Shown: piece after piece, positions 1-17,829 of the stretch | Numbering within the stretch: the first letter of the stretch is position 1 | How the letters are laid out: every line of letters begins with the position of its first letter | Source: Medicago truncatula | Lineage: Eukaryota > Streptophyta > Magnoliopsida > Fabales > Fabaceae | Reading direction: 5' to 3' | Assembly (NCBI RefSeq): GCF_003473485.1 | Contig: NC_053042.1 | Location: forward strand, 55,701,762-55,765,761 | Length of the DNA: 64,000 bases | Notes under the pieces: model-generated | Seen by the model: only the letters and a program-made list of their open reading frames with translations | What the model was told of the DNA's origin: nothing | Database searches by the model: none | Program-made: the position numbers and the translations under genes

Positions 1-1240
1 GTATTGTTAAATATATATATAACCAATAACATACAAATATTATCACAAACAAGCTTATGGTGTAGTGGTGAGTAGCGTCCCATGGCAGGGCTGTTTTCCA
101 TTTTTTTATTTTTTTTTTATAAGCCAAGAGTCCAACGACATAAAAAGGAATAGAAGACACTCCAACAGGCAGATTCCAGTCTATGTCAGGTGCTCATATA
201 TATATTATTAAAAAAAAGGAAAAAAAATACAAAAAAACTGGGGGGACATAAACCTAACCCAGTCAATCCACAGAGTGTATGCCAACCCAATCGGGTGATA
301 CAAAAAATTAAAACAACACCGATGGATGCCTAAAATATGGTGTATGGACCATCCGTCAACACGAAATTGAACCAAGAACCAACAACTCCTTGCGACAGCA
401 ACAAGCAAAGCGTCTCTTTCGAGACAAACAATCCAACATCAGAGACTGATGCGGATTTTGAAACATCCCCAAGTTATAGTGTCAAACTTCGTGAAGGTGG
501 GAGATTCGACCGCCAACACGGATACGGATCCCCACGCCTACAAACCCATTATGATGCGACAGTAAGCTTCACGACCATTTCTAGCCAAATCCAACAGAAA
601 GCAACTCAAATCCAATTGAAAGCCAGATCGAGGGATGGTCAATCAACGAGACTGAGTACCACGAGCACCGCCAACACGGTTACACCCGCACCAACCAATC
701 ACAGCAATAACAGACAACAGAACATGACCATTTCTAGCCTTGAAGACCTGGTACGAAGCACATTCAAAACGTAACTCAAAAGTCAGTAACAGAACCACCG
801 TCACCTCCAAGGGTAAGGCGGCGGCGGCCTTGCAAACTAAACCAACTCGTCAAACCAGCATCTAGATCTGCAAGAGGAGCGCTGGCCATGGAGTCTTAAG
901 AATCACAAAGCATACCATGGCGGTTGCACACGCCGACGGTTGCTCTAACAGCCCCAAAAGGGGAAAGGAGGTGGTGACGCGGCTGTGATACCGCCGTTCG
1001 CACCACCCGCGCGGATATCTACATGGCGGCGGATAGCTGTTCATTCAAATAAATACTTTGACCCGGTCCGCTCAAAAACTCGTCGATTTTAAACCGGTTT
1101 TACCGATTCCGACCGGTTCGCACCGGTTCAATAGCATGACCGATCCAACTTGTCAAACGAACCGGTTACCCTTCCGGTTCATGGTCGGTCCGATCTGGTT
1201 TTTAAAACTATGGTTTAGATCACCCTGCAATAAGTAGTGA
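1..1240. repeat. Repeat-derived region with CCGGTT-rich end, probable hAT-type remnant
   Basis: No convincing gene. From about 780 to 1215 the base composition shifts to GC-rich (GGCGGCGGCGG near 817), and between 1085 and 1200 the motif CCGGTT and its complement AACCGG recur, ending in a run reading TTTTTAAAACTATGG. Clustered subterminal hexamers of this sort are typical of non-autonomous hAT elements, but I did not find the matching left end, so the element may start before the window or be decayed. An ATG-started frame at 337-774 has low-complexity polar composition and no recognisable domain; I do not call it a gene. The 17-mer GTGTGCATGCAAAGACG occurs at about 1244 and 1301. Confidence 0.4.
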
Positions 1241-1914
1241 AAAGTGTGCATGCAAAGACGGTTCACGGTGGTTGGTGAAGATTCTTCATCAATGTGAAAT
1301 GTGTGCATGCAAAGACGCTTCAATGTTCAAGTTAGTGACATTGCAATTAGTTTTAAGGAGATTTCTCTGAATGAGAGTGAATACCTTGTGTTTTGGGGTG
1401 TCACGTCCTATTTATAGACCCTCAGACGTGGATATGTCAGTTTTTTCTATGACGTGATGGACATGTGATTATTGGATCAAATGAAGGACACGACTTTTCA
1501 CTTGTTCATGTAGACCGCAATGACATGTGGACACCTTATTGGGCCTTAGTAGCAATAGTGGACTTTAGGTCCAATGGATTGGGGTTTGGTTTGGTCAATT
1601 ATAGTATCCCCCAAAGTCGTTGGTTTGTGGCTCGAGATGAGAAGTTTGTAGTCTTCAGATGTACGGGTGACCCTTACGATGTTTTTAGATGGTAGGAGTG
1701 TGAAGCGTTTTGATTCGGGTGTAGCTTTGTATGTAGCACAAGATGTGATTGTTGTTTCATTAATGCTTTATGCATGTAATCATTGTCCTCGCAAAATCCC
1801 TTCTTAGTAGATGTTTTAACGATAACAAATGTAACTGAATAAAGGTCATATTGGTTTTGATATGCAATCATTGTCCTCGCAAAATCCCTTCTTAGTAGAT
1901 GACTCTATCATATA
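1241..1914. other. Intergenic, includes an 88-bp-offset direct repeat
   Basis: No gene recognised. A frame at 1465-1695 has no domain I know. A TATA-like CTATTTATAG lies near 1408, which would suit a decayed LTR promoter, but no LTR ends were found. A 36-bp segment at 1778-1813 is repeated exactly at 1866-1901, an offset of 88 bp, so a local duplication has occurred just left of the Stowaway insertion. Confidence 0.4.
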
Positions 1915-2200
1915 CTCCCTCCGTCCCTATATGTAAACCCCCTTTGCTATTTTCACAATTTCTTAAGAAAAGTTGTCAGTGTAATTAATTTGTATGTTTT
2001 CTGTGTTAATATTACCAAATCGTCCTTTGTTTGTATGTGTATTAAATTTGACTTTTCAAATTTCAAAGACAAGTTAGTAGTATTAATTAAGAGTATGTTT
2101 AGGAAAAAAATAATAAATGCATATTGTAATTTGAAAAGGGGATTACATTTAGGGACAAAAATAAAATCAAATGGGTGGCTACATTAAGGGACAGAGGGAG
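1915..2200. mobile_element. Stowaway-type MITE (286 bp)
   Basis: Terminal inverted repeats begin CTCCCTCCGTCCC at the left end and end GGGACAGAGGGAG at the right end, and a TA dinucleotide flanks each side (1913-1914 and 2201-2202). The CTCCCTCCGT terminus with TA target duplication is the known signature of Stowaway (Tc1/mariner-derived) MITEs. The interior has no coding capacity. Confidence 0.85.
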
Positions 2201-3074
2201 TATTATTCATGGGTTGTGACAATGCAAGAAGAGTTATCTTAGTTTTCCAAGAATCAAGTGTGGAATCTTTTCTATAATCCTCAAAGTCAAACAATCATTG
2301 GAACACGACGGGTGCTTAGAAACAAATTTGACGGAACAAATCTATACATATTTATAAATATTAGGAGTAATATTTATATTAGATTGACCCACCATGAGAA
2401 TACTACGTAAAATATTATGAATGTATCATAAGTTATTCTCATATTGATAATGATATATACCACGCTTAGACCAGAAACTACTATGATCCTTAGATTTGGA
2501 CTCAAATGTTTTAATGTCATTAAAATGTTGTATGTAAAAAGATAACTATAAAGCATGATATTGGGCACTCCTGTTGAGAGACATGAGTGACTTAGATGAG
2601 ATTTGCCTCTTCTGCATAACAGGAAATAATTTTAGGTATATCGATAGAATATGGCTGTAAAATGCATTGACATGGCAATCTAAGTTAATATGAGATATTT
2701 GACTTATTCATTACTTAGTATATTTCAGAATCAAGAAATATAAATATTGAACTATACAAGAGTGACACAATCTATACTTTGTGTTCAATATAAATATAAG
2801 GGCAAATAGATAATTATACACATAATAGTTTCTTTTTTACAAACTATACACAAGATAGTTATCATGGAAAATGTTTTGTCTGATCACATGACATTCTCGT
2901 CATTTGGGTGGCAATGGCGTATTTTATATGTCTGTCGATGTTTATAGTAATATATGATTTAATATTATTACTAATGTTACGAGAACATACGGTGCCACAC
3001 ACGAATGACATATAGATGGGAGAAAATAAATAAAATTTATTTATAAATTAACAACAAAAATATGATTCCATAAA
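2201..3074. other. AT-rich intergenic DNA
   Basis: No open frame with a recognisable domain, no RNA gene and no element ends that I can support. It leads into the 56-bp array and may be part of the same decayed retroelement. Confidence 0.3.
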
Positions 3075-3410
3075 AAAACAAAGATATGATATTGAAATAA
3101 TTTTGAAAGATATATTTTATTTAAATTGGATTTAAATAAAATAAAATATATGGTTTTGAAATTGTTTGAAAAGACATATTTTAGATTCAAATAATATCAA
3201 AGATATGATTTTAAAATTGTTTCAAAGAGATATATTTTAGATTCAACTAAAATCAAAGATGTGATTTTGAAAATGTTTCAAAAAGCTATATTTTGGTTTG
3301 AAATAAAATCAAAGATATAATTTTGAAATTGTTTTAAAATATATATTTTGGATTTAAATAAAATCAAATATATGATTTTGAAATTGTTTTGAAAAAATAT
3401 ATATATTTTT
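3075..3410. repeat. Tandem array of about 56 bp units, six copies
   Basis: Diverged units share the core GAT(A/G)TGATTTTGAAATTGTTT, starting near 3083, 3148, 3199, 3256, 3312 and 3368. Spacings are about 65, 51, 57, 56 and 56 bp. Copies differ by point changes and small indels, so the array is old. It lies directly upstream of an LTR-like segment with a TATA box and may be an LTR-internal array. Confidence 0.75.
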
Positions 3411-3419
3411 TTATAAAAT

Positions 3420-3760
3420 ATACAAGATGTACATAAGTGAGACTATAAATAGAATTCATATGTGTTGAATATCATACAACTCTTTCAAAATCCTTCCTAA
3501 CTAAAGAGAAACCCTAGTCTCTTTGAAGCTCTGATTGACTTTGGTAGCACAGGTCACTTGAGAAGGTTTGTTCGTGTGGATTGAGTAAAGAAATCGATAC
3601 TTTGCTTTGCTCGTGATCGAAAACGTTTCAACAAACAAAGTGTTTCATCAACACTATTTCTACACTTCAAAAGGTAACATTCATATCGCTGAATTTGTAT
3701 TGATCCCGGGAAAATAAATTTTAATTATTCGCTTCAGTGGTATAAAAGCCAATTATCAAA
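3420..3760 (+). mobile_element. Decayed LTR end with primer-binding-site-like sequence
   Basis: A TATA-like CTATAAATAG at about 3444 is followed by a transcribed-LTR-like stretch. Near 3737 the sequence TTCAGTGGTATAAAAGCC resembles the initiator-Met tRNA primer-binding site TGGTATCAGAGC used by plant copia elements, with mutations. No gag or pol frame follows. This is best read as a 5' LTR or solo LTR relic. The left boundary is not defined; the 56-bp array may lie inside it. Confidence 0.4.
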
Positions 3761-4681
3761 CCATGAATCAGCCCCTTCAATGGTATCCGAATCAATTATG
3801 ATATCATGAATCAGATTGGCTTATTTACTGTGTTTTGTGATTTAATTTGACTAAACATGTCGAATAAATTAAATAATGAAGAGAAATTATAATTGACATC
3901 ATGATTGTATATTTAGATGTTTGATGTTGTTTGAACTTCGTGACTGTAACCCCTATCTTTTAGTTGAAAATAACAATATTTTAGTTTGAACATTATTTTG
4001 TTATAAATTTTTACCTTAGAAATCTAGTCTTTTTCTTAAAATTAAATTTTAAAAACGTATAAAATAAATTCATGTTAATATTTTACAATAGTAAAATGCG
4101 GATCGTTGTTTTATGCTAGGATATATTTATTTTATAAAAAAAAAATTGAGGAAGGAATTTTTTTATTAATAATTAAAATTGACGCTTTCCTTTTTTAAGG
4201 ATAAAAGTGACACTAATGACTACTTATAATTGTCTCGTGTGAAATTCAAATTATGTTCAATGAGATAGCAAAGTCAAACTCTAATCTGTAACCAAAAAAA
4301 AAAAGTCAAACTCTAATCAGCCAACTAACAAAGTTTAATGTTTCCCATAGAAAAATGTGAATGCTTAAACAGTGATTTTTTTTTTTTTTTAATTTAGTTT
4401 CTTTTATAAAATATAACAAAGTAGTTTTACGAAAATTCCTTTTAATAATGGCTTAAATATGAAAATAGTCTCTGCAAATATCTGATATTTTGGTGATATT
4501 TTGGTTTTAGTCCCTGTAAAAATATATTTTTGATTTTAGTCTGATTTTAGTCTCTAGAAATATAAAAAATTTGGTTTTAATCCTTGATATTTTGTTTTAG
4601 TCCTTGTAAAATCATTTCATAAGAACATATTTAAATTGTTTGACAATTTTTTTTTTTAACAATTGTATTTTTGTCTGTAGA
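3761..4681. other. AT-rich upstream region of the MADS gene, with a MITE-like fragment
   Basis: From about 4450 to 4615 there are several variants of TTTTAGTCC(C/T)TGTAA preceded by GGCTTAAATATG, the end of a common legume repeat family; the second end was not located. Just before the start codon is TTTTTGTCTGTAG followed by AATG, a good splice-acceptor shape, so the MADS transcript may have a 5'-UTR intron ending at 4680. Confidence 0.4.
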
Positions 4682-5260
4682 ATGGGTCGTGGAAAAATAA
4701 CTATGAAATACATAAAAAATGTGAAATTACGCAAACAAACTTTCAAGCAAAGAAAAGCTGGATTAACTAAAAAAATTACCGAATATACTATGAAGGCCGG
4801 TGCAACAGCTTGTTTGATTGTGTATGATGGTGATGATGGTGGTAATAATACGGGACCAATGACATGGCCAGAAGATCATACAATGGTAAACTCCATGCTT
4901 CAAGAGTATGTGCATCAAAAGATTGAGAATACACCCAAGATATTTGATGTCAACGACTACTTTGAAATTAAGAAAGCTAAGGTTAAGGCTGAGATTATCA
5001 AAGCACACAAAGATATCATCGATATCAAATATCCAACCTGGCATCAAGATTTGGTTAACATGGAAGCAAGCCAACTCAGAGACTTAAGTGCTGTTATAGA
5101 TGCCAAGATTCAAGCTTGTAATCACAAAATTAACATGTTTAAAAGTGAGATGGTGAATGAGAATGTTGTTTTGAATCCAAGCCCACTCAGTGTCATTTAT
5201 AGCATCCCTCAAATGCAACAACACATCAATTATAATAGTGAGATTGGTAGATATGACTAA
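4682..5260 (+). CDS. Type I (M-gamma, AGL80-like) MADS-box transcription factor
   Basis: This intronless gene encodes 192 aa. Residues 1-60 form a SRF-type MADS domain: MGRGKI at the start, a basic stretch with KLRKQTFKQRKAGLTKKI, then ACLIVYDG, and the TWPED segment usual after type I domains. No K-box is seen, as expected for type I proteins. The rest is a helical Lys/Glu-rich region of the AGL80 kind. AGL80-type factors act in the nucleus in female gametophyte and endosperm; that role here is inferred from the family. The start was taken at 4682 (GTAGAATGGG); a frame extending upstream to 4640 has no ATG before it and looks like an intron end. A truncated paralogous pseudogene lies at 16.5 kb, sharing the C-terminal half and about 500 bp of 3' flank. 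Confidence 0.85.
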   Translation: MGRGKITMKYIKNVKLRKQTFKQRKAGLTKKITEYTMKAGATACLIVYDGDDGGNNTGPMTWPEDHTMVNSMLQEYVHQKIENTPKIFDVNDYFEIKKAKVKAEIIKAHKDIIDIKYPTWHQDLVNMEASQLRDLSAVIDAKIQACNHKINMFKSEMVNENVVLNPSPLSVIYSIPQMQQHINYNSEIGRYD

Positions 5261-5884
5261 TCATGCTGGTTTGCCTCGTAATTCAAGTTTGGATGGTTCG
5301 ACCAAATAGAAAGATGGATTTTAAACACATGATTCCTCGTATGTGCTTTATAGTTTTAAACATATGACTAAATTATGCTTTTAGCTTGGTTTCAACAATA
5401 CCACTAGATTTTAAGTTTTTTACCGTTTTATTTGGTTTCAAGTTTTTTAATTTCTAACGTTTTGTTTTTGTTCTATTGTGGGTGTTGTTAAGCTTTATCT
5501 TTTTTATGTTCTTGTTTGTATTTTGTTCGACTATGTCGAGAAAATGCATTAATGTTAACTAGATTTAAAGTTTTCTGTGAATTTGGTTTGATCATCTTTA
5601 CTTTAATGCATATAGTTGCTTAATTCGAAGTTTCAAGCAATGTTCATGTTTACTTTGATGAACATTTTGTGTTCAATTTCAAATTCATTTGCACAAACTT
5701 TTATTATCATATCACTTGTTTAAAAGAAGAATGAATAGAGACACAATGACAAAAACTTCTATTATCATTACACTTGTTTAAAAGATGAGTGAATTGAGAA
5801 ACTTAATGTCGAAGTAACTGCTTTATTTAAAAGTTCCTACGAAAAATCATGACTATTCTTAATAACCATGTTTGCATTCATTGT
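5261..5884. other. 3' flank of the MADS gene, duplicated at 17.1-17.7 kb
   Basis: No gene. Sequence from about 5400 to 5690 resembles 17205-17645 downstream of the MADS pseudogene, including TTTTGTTCGACT and GTTCATGTTTACTTT. The site TTACTTTAA at 5598-5606 is uninterrupted here but flanks a MITE in the other copy. Confidence 0.7.
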
Positions 5885-5995
5885 ACTACCTCCATCCCTA
5901 ATTTTGGATCCACTTTTTTTTTTTTAATTAAAAAAGATTGGTCAATCCTGGGAATCGAACTCGCGACCTAATTTTGGATCCAATGTATGTGGAAG
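5885..5995 (-). mobile_element. SINE fragment inserted in a MITE end
   Basis: A 16-bp direct repeat, CCTAATTTTGGATCCA, occurs at 5897-5912 and 5967-5982 and brackets 54 bp (5913-5966). Read on the minus strand, that insert holds a pol III B-box-like GAGTTCGATTCCC followed by an A-rich tail, so it is a 5'-truncated tRNA-derived SINE. The host sequence starts with ACTACCTCC, a Stowaway-like terminus whose partner end is not found. Confidence 0.75.
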
Positions 5996-6006
5996 TTTAC
6001 TATGTA

Positions 6007-6288
6007 CTACCTCCGTTCCAAATTGTACGACGTTTTGGGCATTTCACACATATTAAGAAATGCAATTAATATTGTGTGGAAAAAAAATATTATGAGTTGT
6101 TTTACAAAATTGTCCTTAATAAATAACATGTGAAAGATAAATGAAATAATTGAAAGAAGAGATAGTAATAAATAGTTAAGGTTATAATAGGAAAAGTAAC
6201 ATTAATGTTGCATTGATATTGTAAAGCGACATATAATTTGGGACAAATTTTTTTCCCTAAAGCGACATACAATTTAGGACGAAGGGAG
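6007..6288. mobile_element. Stowaway-type MITE (282 bp)
   Basis: The left end CTACCTCCGTTCCAAATTGT is mirrored at the right end by ACAATTTAGGACGAAGGGAG, with TA on both sides (6005-6006 and 6289-6290). A second copy of the right-end motif at about 6227-6245 suggests a small internal duplication of the terminus. Confidence 0.8.
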
Positions 6289-7095
6289 TATAAGACTATT
6301 TTAAGATTTATTTATTTTTTTGTCCATTTTTATAAGACTTCTTTGGCATTTTCAACTACATTAATTATTATTTTTACCAGCATACCTCTATTTATTTTAC
6401 ATCTTTTTTTAAATCAACAATATATACTATGTTATTATTTCTTTACCAGTATACCCTTATTTATTTTACTTTTTTTTTCTTCAATCAACAATATATATTA
6501 TTATGTTGAAAACATAACCTCTCGCTAAGATAAAATTATAAAAACAATAATAATTACAAACAAATTTAATACTACTATAAAGGTAGTATATAATTAGAGA
6601 CAGGTAGTATATTCAACATAAATTTCCAGAAGCTAGAAATCAGAATGTGTCGACTATGTTGTGACACCGTGATTCTTTAATTTGCTAAACACTGGCTAAA
6701 TTTTTTTACATTGCCTATTGATTTAATTGAGTGACTTTTGAATTTCAACAATTCTATGTCATTTGGTAGTCAACACTAGTACTTTGGTAGTCTAGTGTCA
6801 TTTCAATAATTCTATGTCATTTGGTAGTCTAGTATTTTTCTTGGCATTCGAAGTTAATGACATATTGACATCTCACTTCAATTAAAACCACGAATTCCCA
6901 AAAAGAAAAAAATCGAAATTTCTATTCAAAATTTCCATACATGCACATGCATAATGCACGTAAATATTCTTTCACATGCATGTACTATGTTCCTATATAT
7001 AAATATTTGTGTTACACATATTAGCAAAAGAATTAGTTTTACATTCAAGAAGTTGGTGAAAACAAAAAAAAAAAAATCAGAATAGGGCAATGCAT
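6289..7095. other. AT-rich intergenic DNA downstream of MetRS
   Basis: No gene recognised. Simple T-rich tracts dominate 6300-6500. The end nearest 7096 should contain the 3' UTR of the minus-strand MetRS gene. The 13-mer TCTATGTCATTTG is locally duplicated near 6750 and 6810. Confidence 0.35.
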
Positions 7096-15141
<8,046 letters not shown>

Positions 15142-15230
15142 AGAGCATCGCCGGCGTGAACGAGGTGGTGAAAAATCCAAACTCTCTCCTCATACTCTTT
15201 TCACCACTTCGTTCACGCCGGCAACGCTCT
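15142..15230. repeat. GC-rich hairpin (33-bp arms)
   Basis: Arms 15142-15174 and 15198-15230 are inverted repeats with about three mismatches around GCCGGCGTGAACGA(G/A)GTGG, separated by a 23-nt spacer. The arms are much more GC-rich than the surrounding DNA. The size would suit a small-RNA precursor or a short foldback element. A short frame crosses it at 15156-15419, Ser/Asn/Thr-rich and without a known domain; I do not call it a gene. Confidence 0.7.
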
Positions 15231-15589
15231 TCTAACCTTTGCTTGCAAATTCATCTAAGACAACAATTTCAACAACTTAATCACACATCAACTTCAACGC
15301 ACAAAAACTCAACAATCTTCACCGTTGAAATATCCAGCAACAACCTTTTCGAGAGAGAAGCGGAACTAGTCGATTTTCAAGGTTCGGAGGAAACAAAGAG
15401 TGGGAGCGAAGAAGATTGAAGAGAGCGAAGTAGGAACAAAGAGAAACAGTAACACAAATCTGGTTTTTTCCGGCAAATTCAGGGAATGATTGGAAATATT
15501 TGTAGGGTGAAATATTTTATTGATTTGGAAGAATAAAAAGAAATGAAGGAGAGTGATAGCCTTTGACAAAAATTATGGGAAAATTTTGT

Positions 15590-16490
15590 GGAAAAAATTG
15601 TTTAAAATCTTAAAAATTTAAGCATAATTAAACAAATTTAGATTTAGTATGGACTAAAATTGAGTGCATAATTTTTTTATATGGACTAAAAACACTATTG
15701 AAATTAAGTAAGGAATAAACTTAAAAGGTCCCAATTTTATAGGGACCAAAAACATATGATGTCATTTACCACATGGCAACCATGTCACTTGAAATGTCCA
15801 TGCGGCATGTCTGGGTCAACATTCTGTTAGCCTAATCAGCACAGTTTGACGGCAAGGACCAAACTTACAAAAGGAAAAAAATGTTGGGGTGAAAAATTTA
15901 ATAAAATTTTAATAGGGAGCAATGTTAGAAGCTCGCTTATTTGTAGGGACCTTAAACATAAATAACCCATTACAAAATAGTCATCGACTATGTTAATCTC
16001 TGGTGTTAAAAATTTAAAATAGTCCTAATAATAATTTTTTTATTATATGAAATGATATGATAATAAGTAAACAATTACGAAGATTGATTTTTTTATTTTT
16101 TTTACAAAAACAAAACGATATTCACTTATTGTTTTAACCATTAATGGACCAATATCACTCGTTGTTTTAACATGCTTCCAGGTCAGATATTTTGTATCAA
16201 GCTAGGAGTGGTTTTTGTCCCTTGAGTGTTGATTATTTCTCATGTAACATTTGTGCGAGCGTAGAGCTATGTTGATTAATATATTTTTTTTTAGTTAATA
16301 ATTTAAATCATTATTGATGTGGTATTGTTTCTATTTTAAAAGGATTTAACATTTTTTGTAATTAATAATTTAAATAGTAAATGAAGAGGGATAAAATTAT
16401 AGTAATAATAGTTTAAATGAAGGATAAAATAATGATAAAAAAATACCTAAAATTGTGTATATATATACTGAATATAAAGATAATATACGA
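15590..16490. repeat. Repeat-derived intergenic DNA
   Basis: From about 15640 to 15970 there are repeated GGACTAAAA and GGGACCAAA motifs in both orientations, ending in TTAAACATAAATAACCC, matching the legume TTTGGTCC repeat style. The remainder to 16490 is AT-rich with no gene. Boundaries and target duplications were not resolved. Confidence 0.4.
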
Positions 16491-17106
16491 TTTTGGGCTA
16501 TGAACATCAAAGGATTGAGAAGATATTTGATGTTAACGACTATTTTAAAAATAAGAAAGACATGGTTAAAACTGCGACTATCAAAGTGCATAAAGTTATC
16601 CTTGATTTCAAATATCCAACTTGGCATCCATGTTTTATTAACATTGAAGAGAACAACTCAAAGACTTCATTGCCGAAATTCAAGTTTGTAACCACAAAAT
16701 TAACATATTGAAAAGTGAGGTGGTAGAAGAGAATGTTGTTTTGCACTCAAGCCAAGTCGATGCCATGCATAAAATTTTGGACCATATTGCTACGAAATTC
16801 GTGTCTCAACAAGAAACATCAACACGAGCCTTCTTTTGAACCAAAAGAATATCTAAATATCACTCCACGAACCACCATCAAATAACCATCACAACCTATT
16901 GTTGAACCAAAAGTAACTATAAATATCGTTCCACTAACCACCATTGAAACGAAGCATCGCAACCTACCATAGAACCAAAAGTAGATCTGAATATCACTCC
17001 ACTCACCACCATCAAATATGATTCATCAAAACCTAGAAAGCCCTCTACTACCAAAAAATCAAAAACCAAAAAGCCCTCAACTTCCACTTCATCCAAAAAG
17101 TCCTAA
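16491..17106 (+). pseudogene. 5'-truncated MADS-box (AGL80-like) pseudogene
   Basis: The reading starting near 16493 gives EHQRIEKIFDVNDYFKNKKD and then KYPTWH, which match QKIENTPKIFDVNDYFEIKK and KYPTWH in the gene at 4682. After a frameshift near 16630-16700 the frame resumes as LKSEVVEENVVL, equivalent to FKSEMVNENVVL. The MADS domain is missing, so no functional factor can be made. Beyond the end point of the intact gene, three degenerate units of about 67 bp (near 16833, 16900 and 16968) encode EPKVxxNITPLTTIK-like repeats and contain stops. The homologous 3' flank continues to about 17690. I infer duplication of the locus, truncation and decay. Confidence 0.8.
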
Positions 17107-17386
17107 AAACTTCAGAGTTTGAAGTCTAAAGAACGTCAAAGTGAATATATTCATATCTCTTTCAACTTAAGAGTCTCAAATCTTAACCTTTTTTTTTAGC
17201 GTTTTATTTAGTTTTAAGTTATTTAATTTTTCGGTTGTTTTTGCTCTACTGTTGGGTTTTTATAAGCTTTAATGCTTTTACGTTCGAGTTTATGTTTTGT
17301 TCGACTGTGTTCAAAGAAACTCCATTAATATTTATTTGATTTAATGCTTTATGTGAACTTGGTTTGATGTTTATCTTTTACGTTAA

Positions 17387-17552
17387 GGGTCATGTTAACT
17401 AGTATCCCCATGACACTAGTTAAGCAGCTAAAAATGAAAGAAAAAACATAATCAGCATTAAAACCATCACTTTTTCAAGTTTCAAAAAGTAAAATACACA
17501 ATTTCCGAAAAACATTTCCTTTTATAATTCGTTAACTTGGTTAACATTTCCC
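17387..17552. mobile_element. Short MITE (166 bp) downstream of the MADS pseudogene
   Basis: The left end GGGTCATGTTAAC and right end GTTAACATTTCCC are inverted repeats. The flanks are TTACGTTAA (17378-17386) and TTACTTTAA (17553-17561), a 9-bp target duplication with one mismatch. The paralogous site at 5598-5606 is TTACTTTAA without an insert, so insertion followed the duplication. A 9-bp duplication suggests Mutator superfamily. Confidence 0.82.
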
Positions 17553-17829
17553 TTACTTTAATGCATATTTCTACTTAATTTGAAGCAAGTATGAGCAAAC
17601 GTTCATGTTTACTTTAATGAATATTCAATGTTTACTTTCAAATTGAATAACAAAAAAATAAATTGATCGAGTAATAAAAAAAGTGAATTTAACTCATTTG
17701 ATATGTTATAGGTAAAGACTGAAATTCGAATATCTAACATCCAATTTATTGTCTCTCACGCACGAGTGTTAAAATTATAAACCCTACTGCTATCATCGTT
17801 TCTGACCGGCGGCGAAAAGGGTTTTGAAA

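Noticed and set aside
61..110. tRNA-like GCTTATGGTGTAGTGGTGAG as a SINE head
   Set aside because: Resembles an A box but no B box or duplication was found.
337..774. 145-codon ATG frame as a gene
   Set aside because: Polar, low-complexity, no domain, within repeat-like DNA next to CCGGTT clusters; no splice or promoter support.
15156..15419. 87-codon frame after the GC-rich hairpin as a gene
   Set aside because: No recognisable domain, composition like repeat-rich intergenic DNA, and it crosses the hairpin.
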